Positions 54,146-62,919 of a stretch of DNA of 64,000 bases are shown piece after piece (positions within the stretch are counted from its first letter, which is position 1; each line of letters starts with the position of its first letter). This stretch comes from Roseicyclus salinarum (GTDB lineage Bacteria > Pseudomonadota > Alphaproteobacteria > Rhodobacterales > Rhodobacteraceae), in NCBI RefSeq assembly GCF_029624655.1, contig NZ_JARRSA010000004.1:62001-126000 (forward strand). Direction: 5' to 3'. The translations under genes were made by a program, and so were the position numbers. The notes under the pieces are model-generated. The model saw only the letters and a program-made list of their open reading frames with translations. It did no database searches and had not been told where the DNA came from.

Positions 54146-55159
54146 ATGCCCCGCCGTCTTGCCGCAACATTCCCGCTCGCCTTCGTCCTCCTCCTCGCCG
54201 GGCAGGCCCCGGCCCAGTCCCCGCCTGCCTTCGCGCAATGGCCCGACACCGACTTCGCGAGCGCCACGGTCGATCTCTCCGAGATCGTCTCGGGCGGGGT
54301 GGGGCGCGACGGCATTCCGGCCATCGACGACCCCGACTTCGTGCCGGCGGCCGAGGAGGATGCGCTCGAGCCGCGCGAACCGGTCATGACCCTCGCGCTC
54401 GACGGGGTCCCGGCACGGGCCTACCCGCTGCGATACCTCACCTGGCACGAGATCGTGAACGACGAGGTCGCAGGCATTCCCGTCGCCGTGACCTTCTGCC
54501 CGCTCTGCAACACCGCGCTCGTCTTCGACCGCCGCGTAGCGGGCGAGGTCCTGACCTTCGGCGTCTCGGGCAACCTGCGCCATTCGGACATGATCATGTT
54601 CGACCGCCAGACCGAGAGCTGGTGGCAGCAGGCGGTGGGCGAGGGGATCGTCGGCCATTTCGCGGGCGCGCGCCTCGAGCCGCTCGTATCCTGGGTCGAA
54701 AGCTGGGAAAGCTTTCGCCGCAGCCATCCCGGCGGGCTCGTCATGGCCGAGCCGGACAGCGCCAGACCCTACGGACGCAACCCGTATGTCGGATATGACA
54801 GCGCCTCCGCGCCGTTCCTCTATTTCGGAGAGATGCCGCCCCACGGCATGGACCCGGTAGCGCGGGTCGTGCGCGTGGGCGCGCGGGCCTGGCCGCTCGC
54901 GCGGCTCGCGGAGGCCGGCGAGATCCGCGAGGCGGGCCTTACGATCACCTGGCAGGCCGGAGCGGCCTCCGCCCTCGATGCCGCGCGTATCGCGGAAGGC
55001 CGGGACGTGGGCCAGATCAGGGTGCGCGACGGGACCGGCGCGGATGTCCTGCACGACGTGATGTTCGCCTTCGCCTTCCACGCCTTCTGGCCAGAGGGCA
55101 CCTGGATGCTCGGCGGCCAGGCGGCCGGATGCCTCGACGGCTGCGCCGCCGACCCGTGA
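54146..55159 (+). CDS. DUF3179 domain exported protein
   Basis: A 337-residue protein with an N-terminal signal peptide (residues 1-22, cut near APAQS). The DUF3179 features are visible: a cysteine pair TFCPLCNTALVFDR near residue 115, SWWQQAVGEGIVGHF near 155 and YGRNPYVGYD near 212. The CPLC pair resembles a redox or metal site; the family function is unknown. ATG 54146 follows GCAGGAGCC. It has no operon partner and ends in its own terminator. Confidence 0.88.
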   Translation: MPRRLAATFPLAFVLLLAGQAPAQSPPAFAQWPDTDFASATVDLSEIVSGGVGRDGIPAIDDPDFVPAAEEDALEPREPVMTLALDGVPARAYPLRYLTWHEIVNDEVAGIPVAVTFCPLCNTALVFDRRVAGEVLTFGVSGNLRHSDMIMFDRQTESWWQQAVGEGIVGHFAGARLEPLVSWVESWESFRRSHPGGLVMAEPDSARPYGRNPYVGYDSASAPFLYFGEMPPHGMDPVARVVRVGARAWPLARLAEAGEIREAGLTITWQAGAASALDAARIAEGRDVGQIRVRDGTGADVLHDVMFAFAFHAFWPEGTWMLGGQAAGCLDGCAADP

Positions 55160-55199
55160 AGCCGCGCCTCGGGACCTGAAGGCCCATCGGCGCGGCTTT
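55159..55199 (+). terminator. Terminator after the DUF3179 gene
   Basis: Stem AAGCCGCGCC / GGCGCGGCTT (10 bp, perfect) with a 20-base loop, then T. It overlaps the stop codon by one base. Confidence 0.7.
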
Positions 55200-55200
55200 C

Positions 55201-55285
55201 GCCTCCGGCGGGAGTTTTTTCGCAAGGATGAAGGAGGAACGCGGGAAGCTCTTCATCCTTGCACGAAAACTCCGGGGGAGCCGGC
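55201..55285. repeat. Inverted pair of the intergenic repeat family
   Basis: The left arm (55201-55233: GCCTCCGGCGGGAG, TTTTTT, CGCAAGGATGAAG) is mirrored by the right arm (55251-55285: CTTCATCCTTG ... CTCCGGGGGAG). This would form a long RNA hairpin. The ends AAGGATGAAG and GGAGTTTT relate it to the single copies elsewhere. It lies between the DUF3179 terminator and the ABC-F gene. Confidence 0.7.
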
Positions 55286-55403
55286 GCAAGCCGGCGGGGG
55301 CAGGGCCCCCGGCATCGCGTGTCCCCCTGGCGAGAGGCCCGCCTTGGGCGCGCCCAGCATGCTTGCCATTGACGCCCCCGCACCGTGCCAATACCTCCCG
55401 GCC

Positions 55404-57236
55404 ATGGCGAACGCACCCATCCTTCAGCTGTCCGGTCTCACCCTGTCCTTCGGCGGCGATCCCGTGTTCGAGGGGCTCGACCTTGTCGTGCATCCTGGCG
55501 ACAGGCTGGCGCTGGTTGGGCGGAACGGATCGGGCAAATCGACCCTGATGAAGGTCATGGGCGGACTGGTGGAGCCCGATGCGGGGGAACGCGTCCTGCC
55601 CGACGGCACGCGCGTGGGATACCTCGAGCAGGATCCCGATTTCTCTGGCTACGCGACGCTGGGTGATTTCGCCACCGCCGCGCTCGACCCTTCGGAGCGG
55701 TGGCGTGTCGAGGCCGCGGCGGAAGGGCTCGATCTCGATCTCGGGAAGCAGACCGGCACTGCGTCGGGCGGGGAGAAGCGGCGCGCGGCGCTGGCCCGCC
55801 TTCTGGCGGAGGCGCCCGACCTGATGCTGCTCGACGAGCCCACGAACCACCTCGACATCACGGCGATCCAGTGGCTGGAGGCGGAGCTGTCGCGCACGCG
55901 CGTGGCTTTCATCGTGATCTCCCACGACCGTGCGTTCCTGAGGCGTCTGGCGCGCGCGACGCTCTGGCTCGACCGCGGCGTCGTCCGCCGCATGGAGAAA
56001 GGCTTCGAGCATTTCGAGGAATGGCGCGACAGGATCTGGGAAGAGGAAGACCAGGCGCGCCACAAGCTCGACCGCAGGATCAAGGCCGAGGCGCGGTGGG
56101 CCGTGGAGGGCATAAGCGCGCGGCGCAAGCGCAACCAGGGGCGTGTGCGCGAGCTTGCGAACCTGCGCGCGGAGCGCGCCGGGATGATCGCGCGCAGCGG
56201 CGCGGCCGCGCTGGCGCTCGAGGCAGGGACCACGAGCGGAAAGCGCGTCATCGAGGCGAAGGGGATCTCGAAGGCCTATGGCGGCAGGACCATCGTGGCG
56301 CCGTTCGACCTGCGGGTGCTGCGCGGCGACCGCGTCGCATTCGTCGGGCCGAACGGCGCGGGCAAGACGACGCTCCTGCGGATGCTGACGGGCGAGGTGC
56401 CGCCCGACACGGGCAGCGTGCAGCTTGGCACGGGACTGGAGATCGCGGTCTTCGACCAGGCCCGCGCGGCGCTCGACCCCGAAGCGACGCTGTGGGAAAG
56501 TCTCACGAGCGATCCGGTCGTGGGCCTGAGCGGCCGGTCGGACCAGATCATGGTGCGCGGCACGCCGAAGCATGTCGTCGGATACCTGAAGGAATTCCTG
56601 TTCGACGAGGCGCAGGCGCGTGCGCCCGTGCGCTCCCTTTCGGGAGGCGAGAAGGCGCGGCTTCTGCTCGCGCGGATCATGGCGAAGCCCTCGAACCTCC
56701 TGGTCCTCGACGAGCCGACGAACGATCTCGATGTCGAGACGCTGGATCTTCTGCAAGATGTCCTCGGGGCCTATGACGGCACCGTCCTTCTGGTCAGCCA
56801 TGACCGGGATTTCCTGGACCGGATCGCGACCGTGACGGTCGCGCTGGAGGGCGCGGGGCGCACGGTCGCCTATGCCGGCGGCTGGAGCGACATGCAGGCG
56901 CAGCGCGCGGCCGGTGCGGGCGGGACCGCGTCGCCCGCGAAGCCGGAGGTCCGCCCCGCGGCGCGCAAGCCCCAGCCGCAAGGCGCACCCGGAAAGTCCG
57001 CGAGGGCGGGCGGCCTTAGCTTCACGGAGGCGCACAGGCTCGAGGCGCTGCCGGCCGAGATCGACCGGCTCGAGGCCGAGATCGCGAAACTGGCCGAATT
57101 TCTCTCGGATCCCGAGGTCTATGCGTCCGCGCCGGCCAAGGCCGAGAAAGCGAGCGCGGCGCTGGCCGAGCGGCAGGCGCGCCTGGGCGCCGCCGAGGAG
57201 GAGTGGCTGAGGCTCGAGGACAAGGCGGCGGGCTAG
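55404..57236 (+). CDS. ABC-F family ATPase (Uup-like)
   Basis: A 610-residue soluble ABC-F protein with two nucleotide-binding domains and no membrane part. Walker A motifs are GRNGSGKST (about 38-46) and GPNGAGKTT (about 335), signatures ASGGEKRR and LSGGEKAR, Walker B LLDEPTNHLD and VLDEPTNDLD. The two ABC domains are joined by the basic helical linker near residues 215-260. A C-terminal extension from about 510, Ala/Pro-rich then a coiled coil (AEIDRLEAEIAKLAEF), is typical of Uup, which binds DNA. Members act on stalled ribosomes or related processes. It overlaps the next gene's stop by 4 bp. Confidence 0.94.
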   Translation: MANAPILQLSGLTLSFGGDPVFEGLDLVVHPGDRLALVGRNGSGKSTLMKVMGGLVEPDAGERVLPDGTRVGYLEQDPDFSGYATLGDFATAALDPSERWRVEAAAEGLDLDLGKQTGTASGGEKRRAALARLLAEAPDLMLLDEPTNHLDITAIQWLEAELSRTRVAFIVISHDRAFLRRLARATLWLDRGVVRRMEKGFEHFEEWRDRIWEEEDQARHKLDRRIKAEARWAVEGISARRKRNQGRVRELANLRAERAGMIARSGAAALALEAGTTSGKRVIEAKGISKAYGGRTIVAPFDLRVLRGDRVAFVGPNGAGKTTLLRMLTGEVPPDTGSVQLGTGLEIAVFDQARAALDPEATLWESLTSDPVVGLSGRSDQIMVRGTPKHVVGYLKEFLFDEAQARAPVRSLSGGEKARLLLARIMAKPSNLLVLDEPTNDLDVETLDLLQDVLGAYDGTVLLVSHDRDFLDRIATVTVALEGAGRTVAYAGGWSDMQAQRAAGAGGTASPAKPEVRPAARKPQPQGAPGKSARAGGLSFTEAHRLEALPAEIDRLEAEIAKLAEFLSDPEVYASAPAKAEKASAALAERQARLGAAEEEWLRLEDKAAG

Positions 57237-57673
57237 CGCGGGGCGAGCTGGGTGAGCGCGACGCCGAGGCCCATCAGCCCGATTCCCGCCAGCCGAAGCG
57301 CGGAGACCTGCGCGACCTGCGCCCCGAACAGGCCGAAGTGGTCGATCGCCGCGGCAGACACGAGCTGCCCCAGCAGCACCAGGAAGACCGCGTTCCCGAC
57401 GCCGAACGTGGGCGCGATCCAGGTGATCGAAAGGACGTAGAAGGCCACCAGAAGCCCCGCCAGGAACAGGTGCGCGGGCTGGCCCGCAAGTCCCCGGAGC
57501 GAGGCGGGGCCGGTGAACAGAAGCGTCGCGCCGGCGGCGAGAAAGGCCACGACGAACAGCACCGTCGCGGCCGCGGCGGGCGATCCCAGGTTGGCGCCCA
57601 GCCGGGCGTTGAGAGCGGCCAGAAGCGGAATGCCGATGCCGGCGGCGAACATGACGAGGGCCTGCGCGGCCAT
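57233..57673 (-). CDS. YdcZ/DUF606-type DMT membrane protein
   Basis: A 146-residue protein with five hydrophobic helices and a glycine/alanine-rich composition; GAQ-type loops and the repeated LGAN-type motif resemble the DUF606 (YdcZ) half-size members of the drug/metabolite transporter superfamily, which often work as homo- or heterodimers. ATG 57673 follows AAAGGAAGACCC. It follows the HEMTH lipoprotein gene on the same strand after 14 bp, so it may be co-transcribed with it. Confidence 0.8.
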   Translation of the reverse strand: MAAQALVMFAAGIGIPLLAALNARLGANLGSPAAAATVLFVVAFLAAGATLLFTGPASLRGLAGQPAHLFLAGLLVAFYVLSITWIAPTFGVGNAVFLVLLGQLVSAAAIDHFGLFGAQVAQVSALRLAGIGLMGLGVALTQLAPR

Positions 57674-57687
57674 GGGTCTTCCTTTCT

Positions 57688-58374
57688 TCATGAACAGACG
57701 CCGCCAAGCTCGGCGCCCTCCCAGGGCAGGACCTCGGAAAGCTCGTCGGCGCGGGACTGCAGCGGCGTGACCGGCATGACCTGGCCGATCAGCGCCTCGA
57801 GGCGGGTGGTGCGCGCTCCGGTCGGATCGACCGCCCGGCAGCAGACGTATTCCTCCACCAGCGAGGCCTGCACCTCGTATCCGTAGTCGAGAAAGCGCCG
57901 GGTTTCGTGCGGATCGAAGAGGTAGGGGTCCTCGATCCGAACGTGCTCCGCGAAGGCGCGCGCGGGGTGATAGCCCGTCGTTTCGCGGTTCTGCCATTGC
58001 CAGACATGCGTCATCTCGTGGGCGAAGAACATCGCCGCGGCAAGGCTGCGCCGCCCGTCGCGCCCGGCGACGTAGTCGTCCAGCCAGAAGCCGGGCCGCA
58101 CGTGCATCGTGTCGAAAAGCACGATCCCGGCGGTGCGCGTCTCGATGAAGCCGTCTTCGGGCGGCGGCCAGATGCGTTCGCGGCAGGCAGTCCGGGGCCG
58201 GGCCGGATAGCGGCGCGTTCCGAGGCCGATCAGAGGGTTCTCGACGATGCGCACGGCGCCGGCGTCGAAGGTCTCGCCCTTGAGGTCGGCCATGTAGGCG
58301 GCCTCGGCCTGCGTCAGCGGACGACCGCACGCGGCGAGCGAAAGGCAGAGCGTCAGGAGGAGAGCGAGGCGCAT
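57688..58374 (-). CDS. Lipoprotein with zinc-protease-like HEMTH motif
   Basis: A 228-residue protein with a lipoprotein signal: MRLALLLTLCLSLAAC, cysteine at residue 16. The middle has AMFFAHEMTHVWQWQNRE near residue 115, an HExxH motif as in gluzincin-type zinc proteases, with possible third ligands further on (for example Glu near 170 in SLVEEY). A pair of cysteines (YVCC) follows. The family is not identified. It is divergent from two cytochrome genes across a region holding an FNR-type site, which suggests a shared condition of expression. Confidence 0.8.
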   Translation of the reverse strand: MRLALLLTLCLSLAACGRPLTQAEAAYMADLKGETFDAGAVRIVENPLIGLGTRRYPARPRTACRERIWPPPEDGFIETRTAGIVLFDTMHVRPGFWLDDYVAGRDGRRSLAAAMFFAHEMTHVWQWQNRETTGYHPARAFAEHVRIEDPYLFDPHETRRFLDYGYEVQASLVEEYVCCRAVDPTGARTTRLEALIGQVMPVTPLQSRADELSEVLPWEGAELGGVCS

Positions 58375-58425
58375 GGCGCGTAGGATGGCGGGATTCCCGC
58401 CGCCTTGAAAGCCCCCCGGCGCGGT

Positions 58426-58439
58426 TTGACCCGGATCAA
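58426..58439. promoter_or_regulatory. FNR/FnrL-type box TTGAC-CCGG-ATCAA
   Basis: Matches TTGAY-N4-RTCAA at every defined base. It lies 50 bp upstream of the first cytochrome start and 51 bp upstream of the lipoprotein start on the other strand. This would place one or both transcripts under oxygen control by FnrL, which governs such sites in Rhodobacter. Confidence 0.72.
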
Positions 58440-58488
58440 TGCGCCCGACGCGATGCGGGCGGAGGATGGTCGCGAAGGAGGACGACCG

Positions 58489-58890
58489 ATGCGCATGACC
58501 ATCCCGATCTCCTGCGTCGTGGCCCTTGGCCTTGCCGCGCCAGCCGCCGCGCAGGACGCCCGCGCGGGGGCGGTCCTCTATGCCGATTTCTGCGCGGTCT
58601 GCCATGGGCGCGACCTGCGGGGCGATGGGCCTTTGGCCGGCGCGCTGGCGGTGCGGCCGCCGGACCTGACGACGCTTGCAGGCGACGGCGAATTTCCGGT
58701 GCTGGAGGTCGCGCGCCAGATCGACGGGCGCAGCGGGATCCTGGCGCATGGCGGGGAGATGCCGCTTTTCGGGCGCTACTTTGAGGGGCGGGGTCCCCAT
58801 GTCGCGTTGCAGGGGCCCGCCGGCCAACCGGTCCTTCTCAGCCAGCCCGTCGCCGACCTGATCGCATACCTTATGGAGGAACAGTCTTGA
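58489..58890 (+). CDS. Small monoheme c-type cytochrome 1
   Basis: A 133-residue exported protein: signal peptide (1-21, cut at AAAQD), then one heme motif DFCAVCHGRDLRGDGP near residue 34 (CxxCH). A distal axial ligand is likely a Met such as that in GGEMPLF near 95. ATG 58489 follows GAAGGAGGACGACC. It overlaps the next, related cytochrome gene by 4 bp (TTGA). No oxidase or reductase gene is adjacent. Confidence 0.92.
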   Translation: MRMTIPISCVVALGLAAPAAAQDARAGAVLYADFCAVCHGRDLRGDGPLAGALAVRPPDLTTLAGDGEFPVLEVARQIDGRSGILAHGGEMPLFGRYFEGRGPHVALQGPAGQPVLLSQPVADLIAYLMEEQS

Positions 58891-59273
58891 GACACCTGAT
58901 CGCCGCGGTGGCCATGGCCGCCGCGCTGCCTGCCGCCGCGCAGGACGCCGCCCGCGGAGAGCGCCTGTTCGCCGAGCATTGCGCGGTCTGCCACGGGCTG
59001 GGTCTTCGCGGCGACGGGCCGATGGCGGAGATCCTCCTGATCCCGCCGCCCGACCTCACCCGCATCGCCGAGCGGCACGACGGCTTTCCCCGCGTCGGCA
59101 TCGCCCGGACGATCGACGGGCGCGCGCCGATGGTCAGCCACGGCTCGGACATGCCGATCTACGGCTACGTGTTCAGAGAGATGAGCCGCGTCCTCCACGA
59201 CGGGTCGCAGACGGTCGTGACCGCGCCCGAGGTGGTGGACCTCGTGGCCTATCTGGAGAGCGTGCAGGAATAG
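58887..59273 (+). CDS. Small monoheme c-type cytochrome 2
   Basis: A 128-residue exported protein with signal peptide (1-19) and one CxxCH (EHCAVCHGLGLRGDGP near residue 31); likely axial Met in SHGSDMPIYGY near 89. It is clearly a paralogue of its upstream neighbour: both share CAVCHGxxLRGDGP, PPPDLT-type and IDGR segments. It starts at a TTG overlapping the previous stop (TTGA), an unusual but coupling-friendly start. Confidence 0.9.
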   Translation: MRHLIAAVAMAAALPAAAQDAARGERLFAEHCAVCHGLGLRGDGPMAEILLIPPPDLTRIAERHDGFPRVGIARTIDGRAPMVSHGSDMPIYGYVFREMSRVLHDGSQTVVTAPEVVDLVAYLESVQE

Positions 59274-59443
59274 ACGGCCGGGCGCGAGCGCCGGTCGGAC
59301 GGTCATTCGACAGAACCTTGGATGCCGCTCTGCCGCCTCCGCGGCGCGGTCGGGGCCTCTGGCACATGCGCGTGGCACCCCCCGCACGCCATGTCCCCTC
59401 AAGGCGACGGGCCGGCGTGTGACAGGCCGGCCCGCCGGTCTGC

Positions 59444-59776
59444 TCACGATCCGGGGGCCTTGTAGCTCGCGGCGATCTTGGCGGCCTTTTCCGCGACGCC
59501 CTCGAATTCCTCGGGGCTCCAGGCGCGCATCGTCTGAAAGCTGTCGGCCACGCCCGAGGCTGCAATGGCCATGTTGACGGCCATGGAATCCGCCCCGTCA
59601 GGCATCTCGGCGATGGCGAGGACGTCGTGGCTTCCGGTGGTCATGTACATGTCCTTGAGCGTGCCGCCCGCCGCCTCGATAAGCGCGCCGATGGCCTTCC
59701 GGCGGCCCTTGGCGCCGGACATGAGCCCCTTCACGCCCTCGCGGGTGTAGCAGGCCTGAACGATGAATGTCGGCAT
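59444..59776 (-). CDS. GYD-domain protein
   Basis: A 110-residue protein; MPTFIVQACYTREGVKGLM at the start and TTGSHDVLAIAEMPDG near residue 46 are typical of the GYD family (here TTGSHDV replaces the GxYD pattern), which adopts a ferredoxin-like, dimeric barrel fold. Function is unknown. ATG 59776 follows GGGAGGATCGGAAG. No operon partner is evident; the 270-bp gap to parE holds no gene I can support. Confidence 0.85.
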   Translation of the reverse strand: MPTFIVQACYTREGVKGLMSGAKGRRKAIGALIEAAGGTLKDMYMTTGSHDVLAIAEMPDGADSMAVNMAIAASGVADSFQTMRAWSPEEFEGVAEKAAKIAASYKAPGS

Positions 59777-60045
59777 CTTCCGATCCTCCCTAACGGTTTC
59801 AGCCGCTCGGCAGGGGATCGCCTGGATGCCTGGCTCAGGGGCGGGGAACTCTGGGGAACCCTCGGGGCGGAGCCTATCCCAGAGGGGGGATTCGGGCAAT
59901 CGGCGGGGGGGGCACGGCGGCGCGGAACCCAGGGCCGGAACAGTGGCGACGCCGCCGGCCCTGCGGCTGCCGCGCCCTGGCGAGGCTTGGGGCGCGTGCC
60001 GCCCTTCAGACGGCAGCAGACCCCCGTCTTGCCGCTCCGCTCGCT

Positions 60046-62007
60046 TCAGACATCCAGTTCCTCCACGAACCGCGCGTTTTCCTGGATGTACTGGAACCGC
60101 AGTTCGGGTTTCTTGCCCATCAGCCGCTCCACGAGGTCGCCGGTCTCGCCCGGCACCTCGTCGTCCACCGACACCCGGATCAGCTTTCGCGAGGCGGGGT
60201 CCATCGTGGTTTCCTTGAGATCCTTGGCGTCCATCTCGCCGAGACCCTTGAAGCGGGAGACGTCGATCTTGCCCTTGCCGCCGAGGCCCTTGCGGAACCA
60301 CGCGTCCTTCTCGGCCTCGTCCAGGCAGTAGACGCGCCGCGCCCCTTGCGTCAGGCGGAACAGGGGCGGGCAGGCGAGGTAAAGGTGGCCGCGGTCGATC
60401 AGGGGCTGCATCTGGCTGAAGAAGAACGTCATCAGGAGCGAGGCGATATGCGCGCCGTCGACGTCGGCGTCGGTCATGATGATGATCTTGTCGTAGCGCA
60501 GGTCCTCGATGTTGAACCGCGTGCCCATGCCGACCCCGAGGGCCTGGCAGAGGTCGGAAATCTCGGCATTCTGGCCGAGCTTGGACGAGGCGGCGCCCAG
60601 CACGTTCAGGATCTTGCCGCGAAGGGGCAGAAGCGCCTGCGTCTTGCGGTCGCGCGCCATCTTGGCCGAGCCGCCCGCGCTGTCGCCCTCGACGATGAAC
60701 AGCTCGGTCCCGTCGCGCGCAGATTGCGAGCAATCGACCAGCTTGCCGGGCAGGCGCAGCTTCTTGGTGGCGGTCTTGCGCGCCGTCTCCTTCTCGGCGC
60801 GGCGGCGCAGGCGTTCCTCGGCGCGCAGCACGAGGAAGTCTAGGATGGACCCCGCCGCCTTGGTGTTGTTGGCCAGCCAGTTGTCGAAATGGTCGCGCAC
60901 CGCGCCCTCGACCATCCGCGCGGCCTCGGTCGTGGCGAGGCGGTCCTTTGTCTGGCCGACGAATTCGGGCTCGGCGATGAAGCATGACACCAGCGCGCAG
61001 CCGCCCCCGGTGAGGTCCTCGCGCGTGATGTTTCCCGCCTTGCGGTTGCCCACCAGCTCGCCATATGCGCGGACGCCCTTGAGGATCGCGGCCCAGAAGC
61101 CCGCCTCGTGCGTGCCACCCTCGGGCGTGGGCACGGTGTTGCAGTAGGACTGGATGAAGCCGTCGCGCGAGGGGGTCCACGTGATCGCCCATTCGACCGA
61201 GCCGGGGGCGTTGAAGCGGGACTGGAACTCGACCCGGCCCGCGAAGGGCGCGTCGGTGTAGGTGGCCGAGCCGCCGATCGTCTCCGACAGGTAGTCCGAG
61301 AGGCCGCCGGGGAAGTGGAACGTGGCCTCGGCGGGCGTCTCGCCGTCGTCGATGGCCGATTTCCAGCGGATCTCGACACCCGAGAAAAGGTAGGCCTTGG
61401 AGCGCACCATCTTGATCAGGCGCGCGGGCTTGAAGCGGTGCGAGCCGAAGATCTGCTCGTCGGCGTGGAAGGTGACGGTGGTGCCGCGCCGGTTGCTGAC
61501 CGCCCCCTCCGAGCGCACCGGACCCTGCGGGATCCCGCGCGAGAATTCCTGCACGAAAAGCTCGCGGTTGCGCGCGACCTCGACCCGGACATGGTCCGAA
61601 AGCGCGTTGACGACCGACACGCCGACGCCGTGCAGGCCGCCGCTGGTCTGGTATGCCTTGCCCGAGAACTTGCCCCCCGCATGGAGCGTGCAGAGGATCA
61701 CCTCGAGCGCGGACTTGTCGGGAAACTTCGGGTGCGGGTCGATGGGGATGCCGCGCCCGTTGTCGCGCACCGACACCGAATGATCCGCGTGAAGCTCGAC
61801 TTCGATGCGGCTGGCGTAACCCGCCACCGCCTCGTCCATCGAGTTGTCGAGAACTTCGGCGACGAGGTGGTGCAGCGCCCGCTCGTCGGTGCCGCCGATA
61901 TACATGCCGGGACGCTTGCGGACGGGCTCCAGCCCTTCCAGCACCTCGATCGAAGAGGCGTCGTAGCCCTCGGGCGTATCGTGTCCGGACAGGAGGTCGT
62001 CGGCCAT
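60046..62007 (-). CDS. parE: DNA topoisomerase IV subunit B
   Basis: The ATPase subunit of topoisomerase IV, which decatenates daughter chromosomes. The 653-residue protein has GHKL ATP-site motifs ALHHLVAEVLDNSMDE near residue 45 and DNGRGIPID near 81, GGLHGVGVSVVNALS near 124, and the TOPRIM segments FIVEGDSAGGSAK near 419 and MTDADVDGAHI near 510. The length and absence of a long GyrB insert point to ParE over GyrB. ATG 62007 follows a weak ribosome-binding site. ParC is not in this window. Confidence 0.94.
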   Translation of the reverse strand: MADDLLSGHDTPEGYDASSIEVLEGLEPVRKRPGMYIGGTDERALHHLVAEVLDNSMDEAVAGYASRIEVELHADHSVSVRDNGRGIPIDPHPKFPDKSALEVILCTLHAGGKFSGKAYQTSGGLHGVGVSVVNALSDHVRVEVARNRELFVQEFSRGIPQGPVRSEGAVSNRRGTTVTFHADEQIFGSHRFKPARLIKMVRSKAYLFSGVEIRWKSAIDDGETPAEATFHFPGGLSDYLSETIGGSATYTDAPFAGRVEFQSRFNAPGSVEWAITWTPSRDGFIQSYCNTVPTPEGGTHEAGFWAAILKGVRAYGELVGNRKAGNITREDLTGGGCALVSCFIAEPEFVGQTKDRLATTEAARMVEGAVRDHFDNWLANNTKAAGSILDFLVLRAEERLRRRAEKETARKTATKKLRLPGKLVDCSQSARDGTELFIVEGDSAGGSAKMARDRKTQALLPLRGKILNVLGAASSKLGQNAEISDLCQALGVGMGTRFNIEDLRYDKIIIMTDADVDGAHIASLLMTFFFSQMQPLIDRGHLYLACPPLFRLTQGARRVYCLDEAEKDAWFRKGLGGKGKIDVSRFKGLGEMDAKDLKETTMDPASRKLIRVSVDDEVPGETGDLVERLMGKKPELRFQYIQENARFVEELDV

Positions 62008-62191
62008 GGCGCTGCTCTATATTGTGGCGATTTCGCGCGAATATGGCAGGTTTGGTTGTGTGGGGAAAGGGCGCCGTGGCGGTCGGCAGGGCAGGTGCGA
62101 CGCTTTCAGCGGGGGCGCGCGCTCCGATGTCGCGTTGCGCGGCGGGTCTTGCGCCGGACAAGCCCTGGCCGGGGCGCCGGACTTCGGGCGT

Positions 62192-62689
62192 CTAGCGCAT
62201 CTCGGCGGGGGCGGGCGCGCTGATGTAGGGCGTGCTTCCGTCGAAACCGAAGTAGTAGTTGAGGACGGCGTCGTCGATGATGTTGCGCTGGTAGGCCACC
62301 GAGGCGACGGCATAGAGGTCGATCAGCTGCTGCTCGGTGATCGTGCCGTCCTGCAGCGCGATGATCCCGGCCTCGATCTGGTTGATCACGTCCTGATTCA
62401 TCTTCTCGTTCGCCGAGGTGAACAGCTGCTCCGCACCCGCCTCCGTGACCATGCCCGTCGCGTAAAGCGGCTCGAAGTGGGCGGAGGTGAAGCCGATGAA
62501 GCTGTCGTTCAGCTGCCGGGTCCTGAGCTCGTCGTCGATCCGCGAGGTGAGGACGTCGATTCCCCCCGTGAGGACGGCCGTGGCGGCGATCGCCATGCCG
62601 ACCGCTCCGGCGGCGACGACGGTGTAATCCACTGTGATTGCACCGTTTTCATCGCGCAGGTATTTCTGGACACTCGGAAACACGAACAC
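62192..62689 (-). CDS. Pilin-like N-terminal helix protein of unknown function
   Basis: A 165-residue protein. The N-terminus, FPSVQKYLRDENGAITVDYTVVAAGAVGMAIAATAV, has the shape of Flp-type IVb or TadE-like pseudopilins: a short basic lead, a polar-to-hydrophobic switch after GA, a Glu/Asp a few residues on, and a single hydrophobic helix. The remaining 120 residues are acidic and helical, longer than a Flp pilin (about 60). Start is GTG 62689 or, with a better spaced GAGAGGA, GTG 62683. No tad/cpa genes are nearby. Confidence 0.65.
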   Translation of the reverse strand: MFVFPSVQKYLRDENGAITVDYTVVAAGAVGMAIAATAVLTGGIDVLTSRIDDELRTRQLNDSFIGFTSAHFEPLYATGMVTEAGAEQLFTSANEKMNQDVINQIEAGIIALQDGTITEQQLIDLYAVASVAYQRNIIDDAVLNYYFGFDGSTPYISAPAPAEMR

Positions 62690-62919
62690 ATCCTCTCACA
62701 TCGGCCGCGGGATCTCCTGATGATGGGGGACTTCGGCCGAATTATGGCGAATTGCACTCCGTGCGCTGAACAATCGCGGAAGGTACGGTAAACGACGCGG
62801 CCGAAAGCGTCGCGTTTCGGAACCAATCGCGATGCGGCGATTTCCTGCCGTCCGAGGTCCGGGGACGGGCAGGGCGCGCCGTGGCGCTTGCGCGCGCCGG
62901 GCCTTCTTCCCTATAGCGC

